Below are positions 46,990 to 56,375 of a stretch of 64,000 bases of DNA, in pieces. The notes beneath the pieces were generated by a model. That model had not been told where the DNA came from. It saw nothing but the letters and a program-made list of their open reading frames with translations, and did not search any database. Every line of letters starts with the position of its first letter. The stretch's first letter is position 1. The stretch spans positions 1,426,001-1,490,000 of the forward strand of contig NZ_SPNJ01000001.1 in the NCBI RefSeq assembly GCF_004563925.1. Direction: 5' to 3'. A program made the position numbers and the translations under genes. Source of the DNA: Herbaspirillum sp. 3R11 (GTDB lineage Bacteria; Pseudomonadota; Gammaproteobacteria; Burkholderiales; Burkholderiaceae_D).

Positions 46990-49900
46990 TTATGCAGCAG
47001 CGATGCTTGCCACGTTGACCTGCTGCGCCAGGCCGGCAGGCACAACGGCGGCATAGCGCGTCAGCATCTCATCCTGCTTGCTGCGCGCCTGCGCCAGCGC
47101 CTTGTCCTTGACGTGACCGTAACCGCGGATCTGCTCCGGCAACTGCGCAATCTCGACGGCCAGCGCCAGCTTGTCCGCATTCAGGCCGTCCAGCAGCGCC
47201 GTCACCGTATCGCGATATTCCGCGATCAGGCGGCGCTCGGTCTTGCGCTCCTCGGTGTAGCCGAAGATGTCGAAGCTACCGCCGCGCAGTCCCTTGAACT
47301 TCGCCAGCACTTTGAACGCCGACATCATCCAGGAACCGTACTTCGCCTTGACCAGGCGACCTTGCGCATCCTTCTTCGAGAACAGCGGCGGCGCCAGGTT
47401 GAAGCTCAGCGAGAAGTCGCCTTCGAACTGCTGCTTCAGTTGTTCCACAAAGCGACCGTCGGTGTACAGGCGCGCGACTTCGTATTCGTCCTTGTAGGCC
47501 ATCAGCTTGGACAGATTGCGTGCCACCGCCATGGTGAGCTTGTCGCCCAGATTCAAGGCGGCTTCCTTCGCGCGCACTTGCTCGACGAAACGTGCAAACG
47601 ATTCCGCATAGGCCGCATCCTGGTAATCGGTCAGGAAAGCCACACGGCGCTTGATCAGCTTGTCCAGCGTTTCCGGCATGCGGATCACCACCGGTTGCGC
47701 CGGCACGGCGATGCGTTCGACGCGCGCCAGATCGACGGCGGCGCGGCGGCCCCACAGGAAGCTGGTCTTGTTGGACTCGATGGCGACGCCGTTCATCTCG
47801 ATGGCGCGCAGCAAGGCGGCTTCGGTCAGCGGCAACTCGCCGCGCTGATACGCATAGCCGAGCATGAACAGATTGGTTGCGATCGAGTCGCCCATCAAGG
47901 CCGTCGCCAGACGCGTGGCGTCGATGAAGTCGACCTGCTGGTCGACCGATTCCTCGATCAGCGCCTTGACGTCTTCAAACGGGAATTGCCAGTCGGGATT
48001 CTTGGCGAACTGTCCCGGTGGTTGCTGATGCACGTTGACGACCGCGCGGGTGCGACCCGGACGCATCTTGGAAATCGCATCGTGCGAACCGGCGGTCAGC
48101 ATGTCGCAGCCGAGAATCAGGTCGGCCTCGCCGGTGGCGATGCGCTGGGCGCGGATGGCTTGCGGCGTGCGCGCGATGCGCACGTGCGAAGTCACCGAAC
48201 CGTTCTTTTGCGACATGCCGGTCATGTCCAGCACCGACGCGCCCTTGCCTTCCAGGTGCGCGGCCATGCCCATCAGCGCGCCGATGGTGATGACGCCGGT
48301 GCCGCCGATGCCGTTGATGAGGATGTTGAACGGCGTGTCGCAGGACGGGATTGCCGGTTCCGGCAGCAGGCCGAAGTCGTCGGCGCTGTCCTTCTTCATG
48401 ACGCCGGTCTTGGACTTCTTGAGCTTGCCGCCGCTGACGGTGACGAAGCTCGGGCAGAAGCCCTTGACGCAGGAATAATCCTTGTTGCACGAGGACTGGT
48501 CGATGGCGCGCTTGCGGCCGAATTCAGTCTCCAGCGGCAGGATCGAGGTGCAGTTCGATTGCACGCCGCAGTCGCCGCAGCCTTCGCAGACGGCTTCGTT
48601 GATGAACAGGCGCTGATCGGGGTCGGGGTATTCGCCTTTTTTACGGCGACGACGCTTCTCGGCGGCGCAGGTCTGGTCGTAGATGATGACGGTCACGCCG
48701 GTCAACTCGCGCATGTCCCGTTGCACTGCGTCCATATCCTTGCGGTCATGGATAGTGACGAGGGCCGGCAGATTGGAGCGGTCGCTGTAGCGGCTGATGT
48801 CTTCGCTCACCAGCGCGATATGCTTGATGCCTTCGGCCGCCATCTGCTGCGCGATCATCGGCACCGAGGTGGTGCCGTCAACCGGCTGGCCGCCGGTCAT
48901 CGCCACTGCGTCGTTATAGAGGATCTTGTAGGTCATGTTGACGTTGGCCGCGACGGCAGCCCGGATCGCCAGATAACCCGAGTGGAAATAGGTACCGTCG
49001 CCGAGGTTGGCGAACACGTGCGGCACCTTCGAAAACGGCGCCTGCCCGATCCACGGTCCGCCCTCGCCGCCCATGTGCGTGGTCAGCTTGTTGAACTCGG
49101 GATAGATGGCGGTGGCCATCACGTGGCAGCCGATGCCGGCCAGCGCGAAGCTGCCTTCCGGCACCTTGGTCGAGGTGTTGTGCGGGCAACCCGAGCAGTA
49201 ATAGGCCGGGCGCGGCGGCGTGCTCACCGCCTTGTTCAGCACCGCATCCTTGGCGTCGAGGAAGGCCAGGCGCGCCTTGATCAGGTCGCTGGTGTGAAAA
49301 CGCGCAATGCGCGCCGCAATCACGCGCGCAATCTGGGCGACCGAGAAGTCGGCCTTGGAAGTCAGCAGCCATTCGCCGCGCGGCGCCACCCACTCGCCCT
49401 TTTCGTCGAACTTGCCGATCACGCGTGGACGCACGTCGTCGCGCCAGTTGTAGAGCTGTTCCTTGAGCTGGTATTCGACCATCTGGCGCTTCTCTTCGAC
49501 CACCAGGATTTCATCAAGGCCCTGGGCGAACTCGCGCACGCCTTCCGGCTCCAGCGGCCACGGCATCGACACCTTGAACAGGCGCAGGCCGATTTCGGCG
49601 GCGAAGTCTTCATCGATGCCGAGTTCGCTCAGCGCTTCCAGCACGTCGAGGTAGGACTTGCCTGAGGCGATGATGCCCAGCCGCGCCTTCGGGCTGTCGA
49701 TCATCACGCGGTTGAGCTTGTTCGCGCGCGCGTAGGCGAGCGCGGCGTAGATCTTGTAATCCTGCATCAGCGCTTCCTGCTTGCGCGCCTGCACGCCCAG
49801 CGTGTCGGTCGATAAACGGGCGTTGAGGCCGCCTTCGGGCATGACGAAGTCGGCCGGATATTTGATCTCGACGCGGAACGGATCGGCATCCACCGAGGCG

Positions 49901-50646
49901 CTCGACTCGACGGTATCGGCGAGCGCCTTGAAACCCACCGTACAGCCGGAGAAGCGCGACATGGCCCAGCCGTGCAGGCCGAGATCGAGGTATTCCTGCA
50001 CATTGCAGGGGTACAGCATCGGAATCATCGATGCCGAGAAAATATGATCGGATTGATGCGGCAATGTCGACGAATACGCACCATGGTCGTCGCCCGCCAC
50101 CAGCAGGACGCCGCCCTTGGCTGACGTGCCGGCATGGTTCATGTGCTTGAGTACATCGCCGCAGCGATCCACGCCTGGGCCCTTGCCGTACCACATGGAA
50201 AACACGCCCTCGACCTTGGCCGGGCCGATCAGGTCGACCTGCTGCGTGCCCCAGACGGCGGTGGCCGCCATGTCTTCATTGGTCCCGGGCTGGAACTTGA
50301 TCTTGTGCGTCTCGAGATGCGGCTGCGCTTTCCACAGGGCTTCATCGAGGCCGCCCAGCGGCGAGCCGCGATAGCCGGAAATGAAGCCGGCGGTATTGAG
50401 TCCGGCTTTCTGGTCGCGCAGATACTGCAGCAGCGGCAAGCGCACCAGCGCCTGGATGCCGGACAGAAAGATCGAACCCGAAGTTGCGGTGTATTTGTCG
50501 TCGAGACTGACCGTCGCGAGCGGTACAGTCCCCGAGACGGGAGTGGATGCTGAATTTGCTACAGTGGTTGCTGCCGGTGTCACTGCCCGCCCCGACCGGT
50601 CAGGGGCTGACAATTCAACAGGCTCGGCTGCCGAACGGTATTCCAT
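46990..50646 (-). CDS. Indolepyruvate ferredoxin oxidoreductase, fused alpha-gamma subunits
   Basis: 1218 residues from the ATG at 50646 (GGAG six bases upstream). The frame could extend to a TTG four codons earlier. The N-terminal pyrimidine/alpha half contains GFISGYRGSPLGGLDEALW. The ThDP domain has CSGCPHNTSTK and GIGCHVMA, and LGDGTYFHSG is the ThDP motif. An Fe-S region (CEGCGDCGVQSNC, CVKGFC) precedes the gamma domain (INGIGGTGVITIGALMGMAAH). The enzyme oxidatively decarboxylates aryl pyruvates from aromatic amino acids to acyl-CoA with ferredoxin. In Burkholderiales it is commonly one fused polypeptide. A Ser/Thr/Pro-rich ~45-residue N-terminal tail is odd. Confidence 0.92.
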   Translation of the reverse strand: MEYRSAAEPVELSAPDRSGRAVTPAATTVANSASTPVSGTVPLATVSLDDKYTATSGSIFLSGIQALVRLPLLQYLRDQKAGLNTAGFISGYRGSPLGGLDEALWKAQPHLETHKIKFQPGTNEDMAATAVWGTQQVDLIGPAKVEGVFSMWYGKGPGVDRCGDVLKHMNHAGTSAKGGVLLVAGDDHGAYSSTLPHQSDHIFSASMIPMLYPCNVQEYLDLGLHGWAMSRFSGCTVGFKALADTVESSASVDADPFRVEIKYPADFVMPEGGLNARLSTDTLGVQARKQEALMQDYKIYAALAYARANKLNRVMIDSPKARLGIIASGKSYLDVLEALSELGIDEDFAAEIGLRLFKVSMPWPLEPEGVREFAQGLDEILVVEEKRQMVEYQLKEQLYNWRDDVRPRVIGKFDEKGEWVAPRGEWLLTSKADFSVAQIARVIAARIARFHTSDLIKARLAFLDAKDAVLNKAVSTPPRPAYYCSGCPHNTSTKVPEGSFALAGIGCHVMATAIYPEFNKLTTHMGGEGGPWIGQAPFSKVPHVFANLGDGTYFHSGYLAIRAAVAANVNMTYKILYNDAVAMTGGQPVDGTTSVPMIAQQMAAEGIKHIALVSEDISRYSDRSNLPALVTIHDRKDMDAVQRDMRELTGVTVIIYDQTCAAEKRRRRKKGEYPDPDQRLFINEAVCEGCGDCGVQSNCTSILPLETEFGRKRAIDQSSCNKDYSCVKGFCPSFVTVSGGKLKKSKTGVMKKDSADDFGLLPEPAIPSCDTPFNILINGIGGTGVITIGALMGMAAHLEGKGASVLDMTGMSQKNGSVTSHVRIARTPQAIRAQRIATGEADLILGCDMLTAGSHDAISKMRPGRTRAVVNVHQQPPGQFAKNPDWQFPFEDVKALIEESVDQQVDFIDATRLATALMGDSIATNLFMLGYAYQRGELPLTEAALLRAIEMNGVAIESNKTSFLWGRRAAVDLARVERIAVPAQPVVIRMPETLDKLIKRRVAFLTDYQDAAYAESFARFVEQVRAKEAALNLGDKLTMAVARNLSKLMAYKDEYEVARLYTDGRFVEQLKQQFEGDFSLSFNLAPPLFSKKDAQGRLVKAKYGSWMMSAFKVLAKFKGLRGGSFDIFGYTEERKTERRLIAEYRDTVTALLDGLNADKLALAVEIAQLPEQIRGYGHVKDKALAQARSKQDEMLTRYAAVVPAGLAQQVNVASIAAA

Positions 50647-50970
50647 GTATGTCTCCAAAATGATTATTCAGATATCGCCTGCCGTTACTGCACCGGGTAC
50701 GATGCGTTACTGTCAGACAAAGCGGCCGTGGTAGCGACCTTCACAACAATCCGTCCTCCGAAACTGCTGTGACTGAAGTCTATGCGTTTAAGAGAAGATC
50801 AAGGAAATACCGTTTGTCGATGGGGGTATAAGTTTTAAATATGCCCCTACCCATTTCCGGCCACGCCTTCGGGAGCGTCCTGCTGCCATTGCCGTCAATC
50901 AATGATAGGATCGCAACGGTCGCCGGGGATGAACCGGCGGGCCCATTCATCAACATCAACAAGATCATTC
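50647..50970. other. Non-coding gap between iorAB fusion and small membrane gene
   Basis: The 324 bases carry the presumed promoter region of the indolepyruvate oxidoreductase. A GGGGGTATA...AATATGCCCC partial dyad lies around 50825-50848, with little else. No open reading frame here has a convincing ribosome site or coding bias. Confidence 0.5.
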
Positions 50971-51126
50971 ATGAAACGAGTCATCACCTGCATCCTCATC
51001 GGCGTCGTCCTCTACTTCCTGATGCCTGTCATCACCAAATTCATCCCGCAATACCGCTTGGCGGTCTGGTCGATCACGGCCGCGCTGGTGTCGTTCATCG
51101 TAACGGCCGGCATGGACAAAGTTTAA
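50971..51126 (+). CDS. Small membrane protein
   Basis: 51 residues from MKRVITCILIGVV. Two hydrophobic helices (VITCILIGVVLYFLMPV and VWSITAALVSFIVTAG) flank a short TKFIPQYRL loop. The ribosome site is weak (AAGAT). It ends 13 bases before the sirtuin frame, so the two may be co-transcribed. No recognised family. Support is the topology and position. Confidence 0.5.
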   Translation: MKRVITCILIGVVLYFLMPVITKFIPQYRLAVWSITAALVSFIVTAGMDKV

Positions 51127-51139
51127 GTACAAGACTTTC

Positions 51140-51994
51140 TTGGAAGACAATATCTCCAGCCGGCTTGATGCAGACGTGGACGCGCTCGCCGCGTTCATGG
51201 CACCGCATCGCCATGTGCTGGTCCTGAGCGGCGCCGGCATCAGCACGGCCTCGGGCATTCCCGACTACCGCGACGCCAACGGCGTGCGGCGCGGCAAGGC
51301 GCCGATGGAAGGCCCGGCCTTCCGCAGTTCGGAAGCGATGCGGCGGCGTTACTGGGCGCGCAGCATGATCGGCTGGCCCAAGCTGGCCGGGACCTCACCG
51401 AACGCCGGCCACCGCGCGCTGGCGGCGCTGGAAAGCGCCGGCAAGATCTCCACCATCCTCACGCAGAACGTCGACGGCCTGCACCAGCAGGCCGGTAGCA
51501 GCGACGTCATCGAATTGCACGGCAACATCCATCGCGTGGTCTGCCTCGATTGCGCGTCGGTGCACACGCGCCGCAGCGTGCAGGACCTGCTCGAACACGC
51601 CAATCCTGAACTGGCTGCCAGCGATGCGGCGGCCTTGCCGGACGGCGACGCCGATATGGAGACGGCCGCCCTCGCCGACTTCCACGTGCCGCCTTGTCCG
51701 GTGTGCGGCGGCATGCTGCAGCCCGACGTGGTGTTTTTCGGCGACGGTGTCCCGCGTGCGCGCAGCGAAGCTGCCGAACGCGCGGTGGCGGCGGCCGATG
51801 CGGTGCTGGTGGTGGGGTCGTCGCTGGTGGTGTTTTCGGGATACCGCTTTTGCCGCATGGCTGCGGAAGCGGGAAAACCGATCGCCGCCATCAACCGCGG
51901 CGTCACGCGCGCCGATCCTTTGCTGACGCTCAAATGCCAGGAGGCCGCCGAACTGCTGCTGCCGTTACTGGCGGATCGTCTGCGGGCAAGCTAG
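51140..51994 (+). CDS. NAD-dependent sirtuin (CobB-like, SIR2 class II)
   Basis: Up to 284 residues. VLSGAGISTASGIPDYRD is the NAD-binding signature. TQNVDGLHQQAG contains the base-binding Asn/Asp, and ELHGNIHRVVC the catalytic His. Zinc is bound by Cys pairs VVCLDC and PPCPVC, with an insert between them. The sequence type is class II (SIRT4-like), which may deacylate or ADP-ribosylate. No ATG is in frame before the core: the frame begins at a TTG (51140), and the first ATG (51198) starts just ten residues before the NAD motif. The exact start is uncertain. Confidence 0.87.
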   Translation: MEDNISSRLDADVDALAAFMAPHRHVLVLSGAGISTASGIPDYRDANGVRRGKAPMEGPAFRSSEAMRRRYWARSMIGWPKLAGTSPNAGHRALAALESAGKISTILTQNVDGLHQQAGSSDVIELHGNIHRVVCLDCASVHTRRSVQDLLEHANPELAASDAAALPDGDADMETAALADFHVPPCPVCGGMLQPDVVFFGDGVPRARSEAAERAVAAADAVLVVGSSLVVFSGYRFCRMAAEAGKPIAAINRGVTRADPLLTLKCQEAAELLLPLLADRLRAS

Positions 51995-52016
51995 GCAGGC
52001 AATCCGCCGCAAGGCA

Positions 52017-53204
52017 TCAGATTCGCTCGCGCCGATAACCGCCCATCACGCCCTTCTTCGACAATACCCATTGCCACAACTGGATGTCGCGCGCACGGAA
52101 CGCGCCGGCGCAGGACAGCAGGTAATAACGCCACATGCGGCGGAAACGCGACCCCAGTTGCGCTTCGAAACGCGGCCACGCCGCTTCGAAATTGCTGTGC
52201 CATGCCATCAGCGTCTTGTCGTAGTCGCTGCCGAAGTTGTGCAGATCCTCCACCACGAACAAATGATCGAAGGCGTCGCCCATCTGGCCGACCGACGGCA
52301 AATCGCCGTTGGGGAAAATGTATTTGTCGATCCACGGATCAGGCGAAGACTTGCGCTGGTTCTTGCCGATGGTGTGCAGCAGGAACAGGCCGTCATCGGC
52401 CAGGCAGCGATGCGCGACTTCCATGTAGGTACGATAGTTGCGCCGGCCCACGTGCTCGAACATGCCGATGCTGACGATGGCGTCGAAGCGTTCATTGAGT
52501 TCGCGGTAATCCTGCAGCCGAAAATCCAGCGGCAGGTGTCCGTAGCGCTCTTTCGCCAGCGCGATCTGTTCTTTCGAAATGCTCACCCCCACCGCTTCCA
52601 CGCCATAGCGTTCGGCCGCAAACGCCATGAAGCTGCCCCAGCCGCAGCCGATGTCGAGCACGCGCATACCGGGCTTGAGTTGCAGCTTGCGGCAGATCAG
52701 ATCGAGCTTGGCTTCCTGCGCTTCTTCCAGCGTGGTCGCGGTGTTCCAGTAGCCACAGGTGTAGGTCATGCGTGAATCGAGCATCGCGGCGTAGAAATCG
52801 TTGCCGAGGTCGTAGTGCACTTCGCCGACCATGCGTGAACGCTTGAGGTTCTGGCGGTTCATGAACTTCGCCGCCAGCACATGGCCGACCAGGCGCAAGG
52901 GCTTGATGTTGTCGGTCAGCCGCGTGCGCAACAGCCGCGAGAAGAATTCGTCGAGTTGTTCGGCGTCCCAGTCGCCGTCCATGTACGCTTCGCCGAGGCC
53001 GAGGTTGGCCTGCGCGAACGCCCGTTCCGGTACGCCGGCGCGATGCAGCTGGAGATCCCAGGGATTGTTGCCGTTGATGCGGATGCCGCCGTGGCCAAGC
53101 AGGTCGGCCAGAGCGCGAAAGATTGCGGAGTCTTGTTGCAGCTCACCGGGCGAGCTGATTGTAGCGGTCGATACGGAAGTGGAAGTGGAGGCATTCGAAG
53201 ACAT
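52017..53204 (-). CDS. cfa: Cyclopropane-fatty-acyl-phospholipid synthase
   Basis: 395 residues from the ATG at 53204 (AGGA eight bases upstream); a longer frame to 53273 is not favoured. The N-terminal ~30 residues are Ser/Thr-rich, followed by the substrate domain (GEAYMDGDWD). The SAM-binding motif is MRVLDIGCGWGSFMAFAAE. Active-site segments HYDLGNDFY, SIGMFEHVG and the C-terminal YYLLSCAGAFRARDIQLWQ are classic Cfa. It methylenates unsaturated acyl chains of membrane phospholipids with SAM, usually in stationary phase or under stress. The divergent region carries a palindrome at 53314-53341. Confidence 0.95.
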   Translation of the reverse strand: MSSNASTSTSVSTATISSPGELQQDSAIFRALADLLGHGGIRINGNNPWDLQLHRAGVPERAFAQANLGLGEAYMDGDWDAEQLDEFFSRLLRTRLTDNIKPLRLVGHVLAAKFMNRQNLKRSRMVGEVHYDLGNDFYAAMLDSRMTYTCGYWNTATTLEEAQEAKLDLICRKLQLKPGMRVLDIGCGWGSFMAFAAERYGVEAVGVSISKEQIALAKERYGHLPLDFRLQDYRELNERFDAIVSIGMFEHVGRRNYRTYMEVAHRCLADDGLFLLHTIGKNQRKSSPDPWIDKYIFPNGDLPSVGQMGDAFDHLFVVEDLHNFGSDYDKTLMAWHSNFEAAWPRFEAQLGSRFRRMWRYYLLSCAGAFRARDIQLWQWVLSKKGVMGGYRRERI

Positions 53205-53579
53205 GTGCTGCGTTCCTGTTTGATGAGTTGAGGGGCGAGTGCGCTGCTCGGGCAACGTCGAATCTTTCTGCAAGTCATGCAGTAAACGATAAAGCAGACG
53301 AAAGTCTTTTGCACAATTGATTAAATGTTTTAAATCAATTGATGATGGCTATTGCCCTACCAACACCGCCGAAATCACCCTCAACTCCGCTCGGACAGCG
53401 CTTCGGCATACGGGAAGATTGAATTTTTTTGAACATTTTTCACGCCGATTTCATACTTCCATCAAGACACCGGGTTATCCTTACGACAATCTTCCTTGCA
53501 GCCAACGGCGGCCGGGAGCGACACAAACCTCGCACCAAACATCACGCCAACATCCCGCAAAATTCATCACTACGTCCCC
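53205..53579. other. Divergent intergenic region of cfa and the PAS-GGDEF gene
   Basis: These 375 bases are AT-richer than the neighbours and contain no credible gene. The main structure is the inverted repeat at 53314-53341. The promoter for cfa lies in the half nearer 53204. Confidence 0.6.
53314..53341. repeat. Inverted repeat CAATTGATT/AATCAATTG
   Basis: Perfect 9-base arms at 53314-53322 and 53333-53341 with a 10-base AT-rich loop, about 110 bases upstream of the cfa start. It could be an operator or a terminator-like hairpin. Confidence 0.6.
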
Positions 53580-54524
53580 ATGACCAAACAAGTACAAAAG
53601 CAAATGGAACCCGACAGCGCCGTCTACAAAACCTTGCTGGAATCAACCAAGGCGATCCCCTGGAAAATCGACTGGGGCACGATGAAGTTTGCCTACGTCG
53701 GACCGCAGATCGAAGCATTGCTGGGATGGACGCCGGAGAGCTGGGTCTCGGTGGAGGACTGGGCCGCGCGCATCCATTCGGAAGACCGTGAAGGCGTGGT
53801 GAATTTTTGCGTGGCGCAATCGAAGGCCGGCGTCGACCACGAGGCCGACTACCGCGCCATCACGCGCGACGGCGAGCACGTCTGGATCCGCGACGTGGTG
53901 CACGTGGTGCGCAAGCCGGATGGCGAAGTCGATGCGCTGATCGGCTTCATGTTTGACATCACCGAGCGCAAGAAGAATGAAGCGCGCCTGGCGGAATTGC
54001 AGAAAGAACTGGAAGCGCTGTCCTATCGCGACAGCCTCACCGACGTCGCCAATCGCCGCATGTTCGACTCGGCGCTGGAAGTCGAATGGGCCAACGCCGT
54101 CCGGAACCGCACGCCACTGTCGGTGATCATGCTCGACATCGATTACTTCAAGCAGTACAACGATCATTACGGCCACATCCGCGGCGACGCCTGCCTCAAG
54201 CAGATCGCCGGCGTACTGGGCAAAGCCGCCACGCGCACGCGTGACTTCTTCGCTCGCTACGGCGGCGAAGAATTCGTGCTGATCCTGCCCGAGACCGATC
54301 GCGCCTCCGGCCTCAAGGTCGCGCAACGCTGCCGCAAGCTGGTGCTGAAAGAAAAAATCCCGCACGAAAAATCGCAGGTGGAGAGCGTCGTCACCATCAG
54401 CCTCGGCATGTCCACCATCATTCCCTCGCGCCAGGACCAGCGCATCGAATTCATGGAAGCCGTCGACAAACGCCTGTACATGGCCAAGCAGCGCGGCCGC
54501 AATTGCATCGTCGCCGAAGACTGA
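53580..54524 (+). CDS. PAS-GGDEF diguanylate cyclase
   Basis: 314 residues from the ATG at 53580. The longer frame from 53496 lacks support. A PAS domain of the PAS_3 type (WTPESWVSVEDWAARIHSED, then YRAITRDGEHVWIRD and FDITERKK) occupies about 20-140, followed by a short coiled linker. The GGDEF domain has the active site GGEEF in RYGGEEFVLI and an intact inhibitory I-site (RTRD, five residues before). It should make c-di-GMP under PAS control with product inhibition. No transmembrane segment. It is convergent with the reductase-M24 fusion gene. Confidence 0.92.
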   Translation: MTKQVQKQMEPDSAVYKTLLESTKAIPWKIDWGTMKFAYVGPQIEALLGWTPESWVSVEDWAARIHSEDREGVVNFCVAQSKAGVDHEADYRAITRDGEHVWIRDVVHVVRKPDGEVDALIGFMFDITERKKNEARLAELQKELEALSYRDSLTDVANRRMFDSALEVEWANAVRNRTPLSVIMLDIDYFKQYNDHYGHIRGDACLKQIAGVLGKAATRTRDFFARYGGEEFVLILPETDRASGLKVAQRCRKLVLKEKIPHEKSQVESVVTISLGMSTIIPSRQDQRIEFMEAVDKRLYMAKQRGRNCIVAED

Positions 54525-54549
54525 ACTTCGGCTGAATGCGCCGGACCTT

Positions 54550-56277
54550 CTACGCGATCGCTGCAATAAGCGGCTCCTCTGCACGCAGCGACGGCGTGCC
54601 GATCAGGATATCTTCGTAGAAGGCGCCGATGGCTTCGGTCGGATGGCGCAGCTGAATTTCCAGCACCCAGACGGCGTCGCCTGGCACGATGTCCATCTCG
54701 GCCAGCTTGGCCGGCCCGAACAAGGCGTGCGGAAAGTCCGACACCCGATGCCCCGCCAGATTGCGCTCCAGCAGCCAGCCGCCACGCGCTGCAGCAGCCT
54801 CGGCAAAATCGTACAGCGCCCGCCCGGTCAAGCCGGTGCGCCAGGCATCGCGCGTCTCGCTGAAAACATCGCGCGCGGCCTGCGCGCAGGCGCGATGCAG
54901 ACTGTCGTCGCCGAACACGATGGTGTCGCCGAAATCGCCTTCATAGCCATCCCATACCGGGCCGAGATCGACCACCGCGATATCGGCGGCGCGCAGCCGG
55001 CGCTCTTTTTCCACGCCTTCGCGCGGCGTCCTGACCGTGTCGTCGCCGAAGCGGATATAGGTCGGATGCCAGGTGTGCGACGATCCCATCGCGCGCAGAT
55101 GATCATTGGCCATCGTTACAGCCTCGCCGGTCGTCATGCCCACACGCAGCTTGCCGACAATCTGCGCCAGCGCGCGGATCGATTGTTCGCGCGCCGCCAG
55201 CATGCCGTCGAGCGAGTACTTGGGACCGACCCGTTCCCACACCGGATCGAAGCCGCCGCGCGCCATCGGCGCGGTGCTCGCTCCTGAAGGTACGAATGCT
55301 TCGGCAACGAAGTGATGCGCCGCCAGGCCCAGCGCCATGCAGCGTTCTCGCACAGCCGCGACCATCGCCGGATTGCCGCAGGCGTACACGCGTGCTCCCG
55401 GCCAGGCATGATCCATGGCGGCGGCGACGTCTTGCACGTAGCCTTGCTGCACGCCTGGTTCAAGGTGCTCAGCCTGAGCGATGACGCCGGTCCAGGTAAA
55501 CCGCGCATCGGCGACGGCAAGCCCGTCAAGGAATTCCTTGTCGTAGAAATCATCGGTGCGGGCGCCGCCCCAGTACAGGCTCACCGGCGCTGCATCCGGT
55601 TCCGCCAATGCCGCCAGCAGGATCGGCTTGATGCCGGCATAGCCGGTGCCGGTCGCAAACAACAGCAAGGCCGAACGCTCGCCGGCTTGCCAGGTGCAGG
55701 CGCCGAAACCGCCTTCGATGCTGAGAACGTCGCCGACGGCAAGACGATCAAGCATGCCTTCCGAAAAGTGGCCGCCGTCGACACGGCGAATGTGGAAGAC
55801 CAGCTTGCCGTCATTGTCGGCAGGAATGTTCGCGACCGAAAAGCAGCGGCTGCTGCCGTCGTCGAGATAGATCTTCACGTACTGGCCGGCGCGCACCGGC
55901 ATGGCAGGCGTACCCTGCAGCACCAGCCGCACCACGCTCGGCGTCAGCAGCTGCTTCTCCAGCACCGACGCCTCGAAGCGCGACGCCTGCACTTCCGGCG
56001 ACCAGCCTGGAATGTCGATGCGCATGTCGCTGCAGGCCCGGTTGCGGCACAACAGTATCTCGTCGTGCGCCAGTGAATATGGTGTCCCCAAGGCCACATA
56101 CGGTTCGGTCTCATGGACGCCGTCCAGCACCCTCACCTTGCACGATCCGCATTCGCCCCGACGGCAGGAAAACGGAATCGAGATGCCCTGCGCCAGCGCG
56201 GCGTCGAGCAACAGCTCGTCGCCCGCGGCGAAGGTCTTGCCGGATTGGTCCAGTGTGATGGTGTGTTTGCCTTGCAT
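54550..56277 (-). CDS. 2Fe-2S/FAD/NAD reductase fused to an M24 peptidase-fold domain
   Basis: 575 residues. Residues 1-90 are a plant-type ferredoxin domain with Cys38, Cys43, Cys46 and Cys77. About 95-330 is an FAD/NAD reductase: RCFSVAN (144-150) binds FAD, GTGYAG (210-215) binds NAD and CGNP lies at 300-303. About 340-575 is a creatinase/methionine-aminopeptidase fold with all five metal ligands in family order: Asp437, Asp448, His510, Glu540 and Glu555. Each half is complete, and one uninterrupted frame joins them. Reductase modules of this type feed electrons to oxygenases, whereas M24 domains cleave C-N or peptide bonds. It is divergent from a MocR regulator. The function is unknown. 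I know no characterised example. Confidence 0.88.
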   Translation of the reverse strand: MQGKHTITLDQSGKTFAAGDELLLDAALAQGISIPFSCRRGECGSCKVRVLDGVHETEPYVALGTPYSLAHDEILLCRNRACSDMRIDIPGWSPEVQASRFEASVLEKQLLTPSVVRLVLQGTPAMPVRAGQYVKIYLDDGSSRCFSVANIPADNDGKLVFHIRRVDGGHFSEGMLDRLAVGDVLSIEGGFGACTWQAGERSALLLFATGTGYAGIKPILLAALAEPDAAPVSLYWGGARTDDFYDKEFLDGLAVADARFTWTGVIAQAEHLEPGVQQGYVQDVAAAMDHAWPGARVYACGNPAMVAAVRERCMALGLAAHHFVAEAFVPSGASTAPMARGGFDPVWERVGPKYSLDGMLAAREQSIRALAQIVGKLRVGMTTGEAVTMANDHLRAMGSSHTWHPTYIRFGDDTVRTPREGVEKERRLRAADIAVVDLGPVWDGYEGDFGDTIVFGDDSLHRACAQAARDVFSETRDAWRTGLTGRALYDFAEAAAARGGWLLERNLAGHRVSDFPHALFGPAKLAEMDIVPGDAVWVLEIQLRHPTEAIGAFYEDILIGTPSLRAEEPLIAAIA

Positions 56278-56334
56278 GATGTCCTCGTTGACCGTTTATC
56301 AAATATCAGATGAGAGGATTGTGGCGTTAGAATA

Positions 56335-56375
56335 GGACCATTGAAACCTCCAGATTTGAACAATCCACATGGTCC
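56335..56375. promoter_or_regulatory. Repeats in the fusion gene/MocR divergent region
   Basis: GGACCAT (56335-56341) and ATGGTCC (56369-56375) form an inverted repeat. CAGATGAGA occurs at 56307-56315 and again at 56375-56383. The region is only 91 bases, so these are candidate MocR operator elements overlapping its own start. Confidence 0.4.

Noticed and set aside
46927..49665. 912-codon open frame on the plus strand opposite the indolepyruvate oxidoreductase gene
   Set aside because: The true gene on the minus strand has clear ThDP and Fe-S motifs. The antisense frame is Arg/His/Asp-rich without any recognisable motif and arises from GC-biased third positions.
50780..50968. Minus-strand ORF of 62 codons
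   Set aside because: No coding bias or ribosome site, and it overlaps the start region of the small membrane gene.
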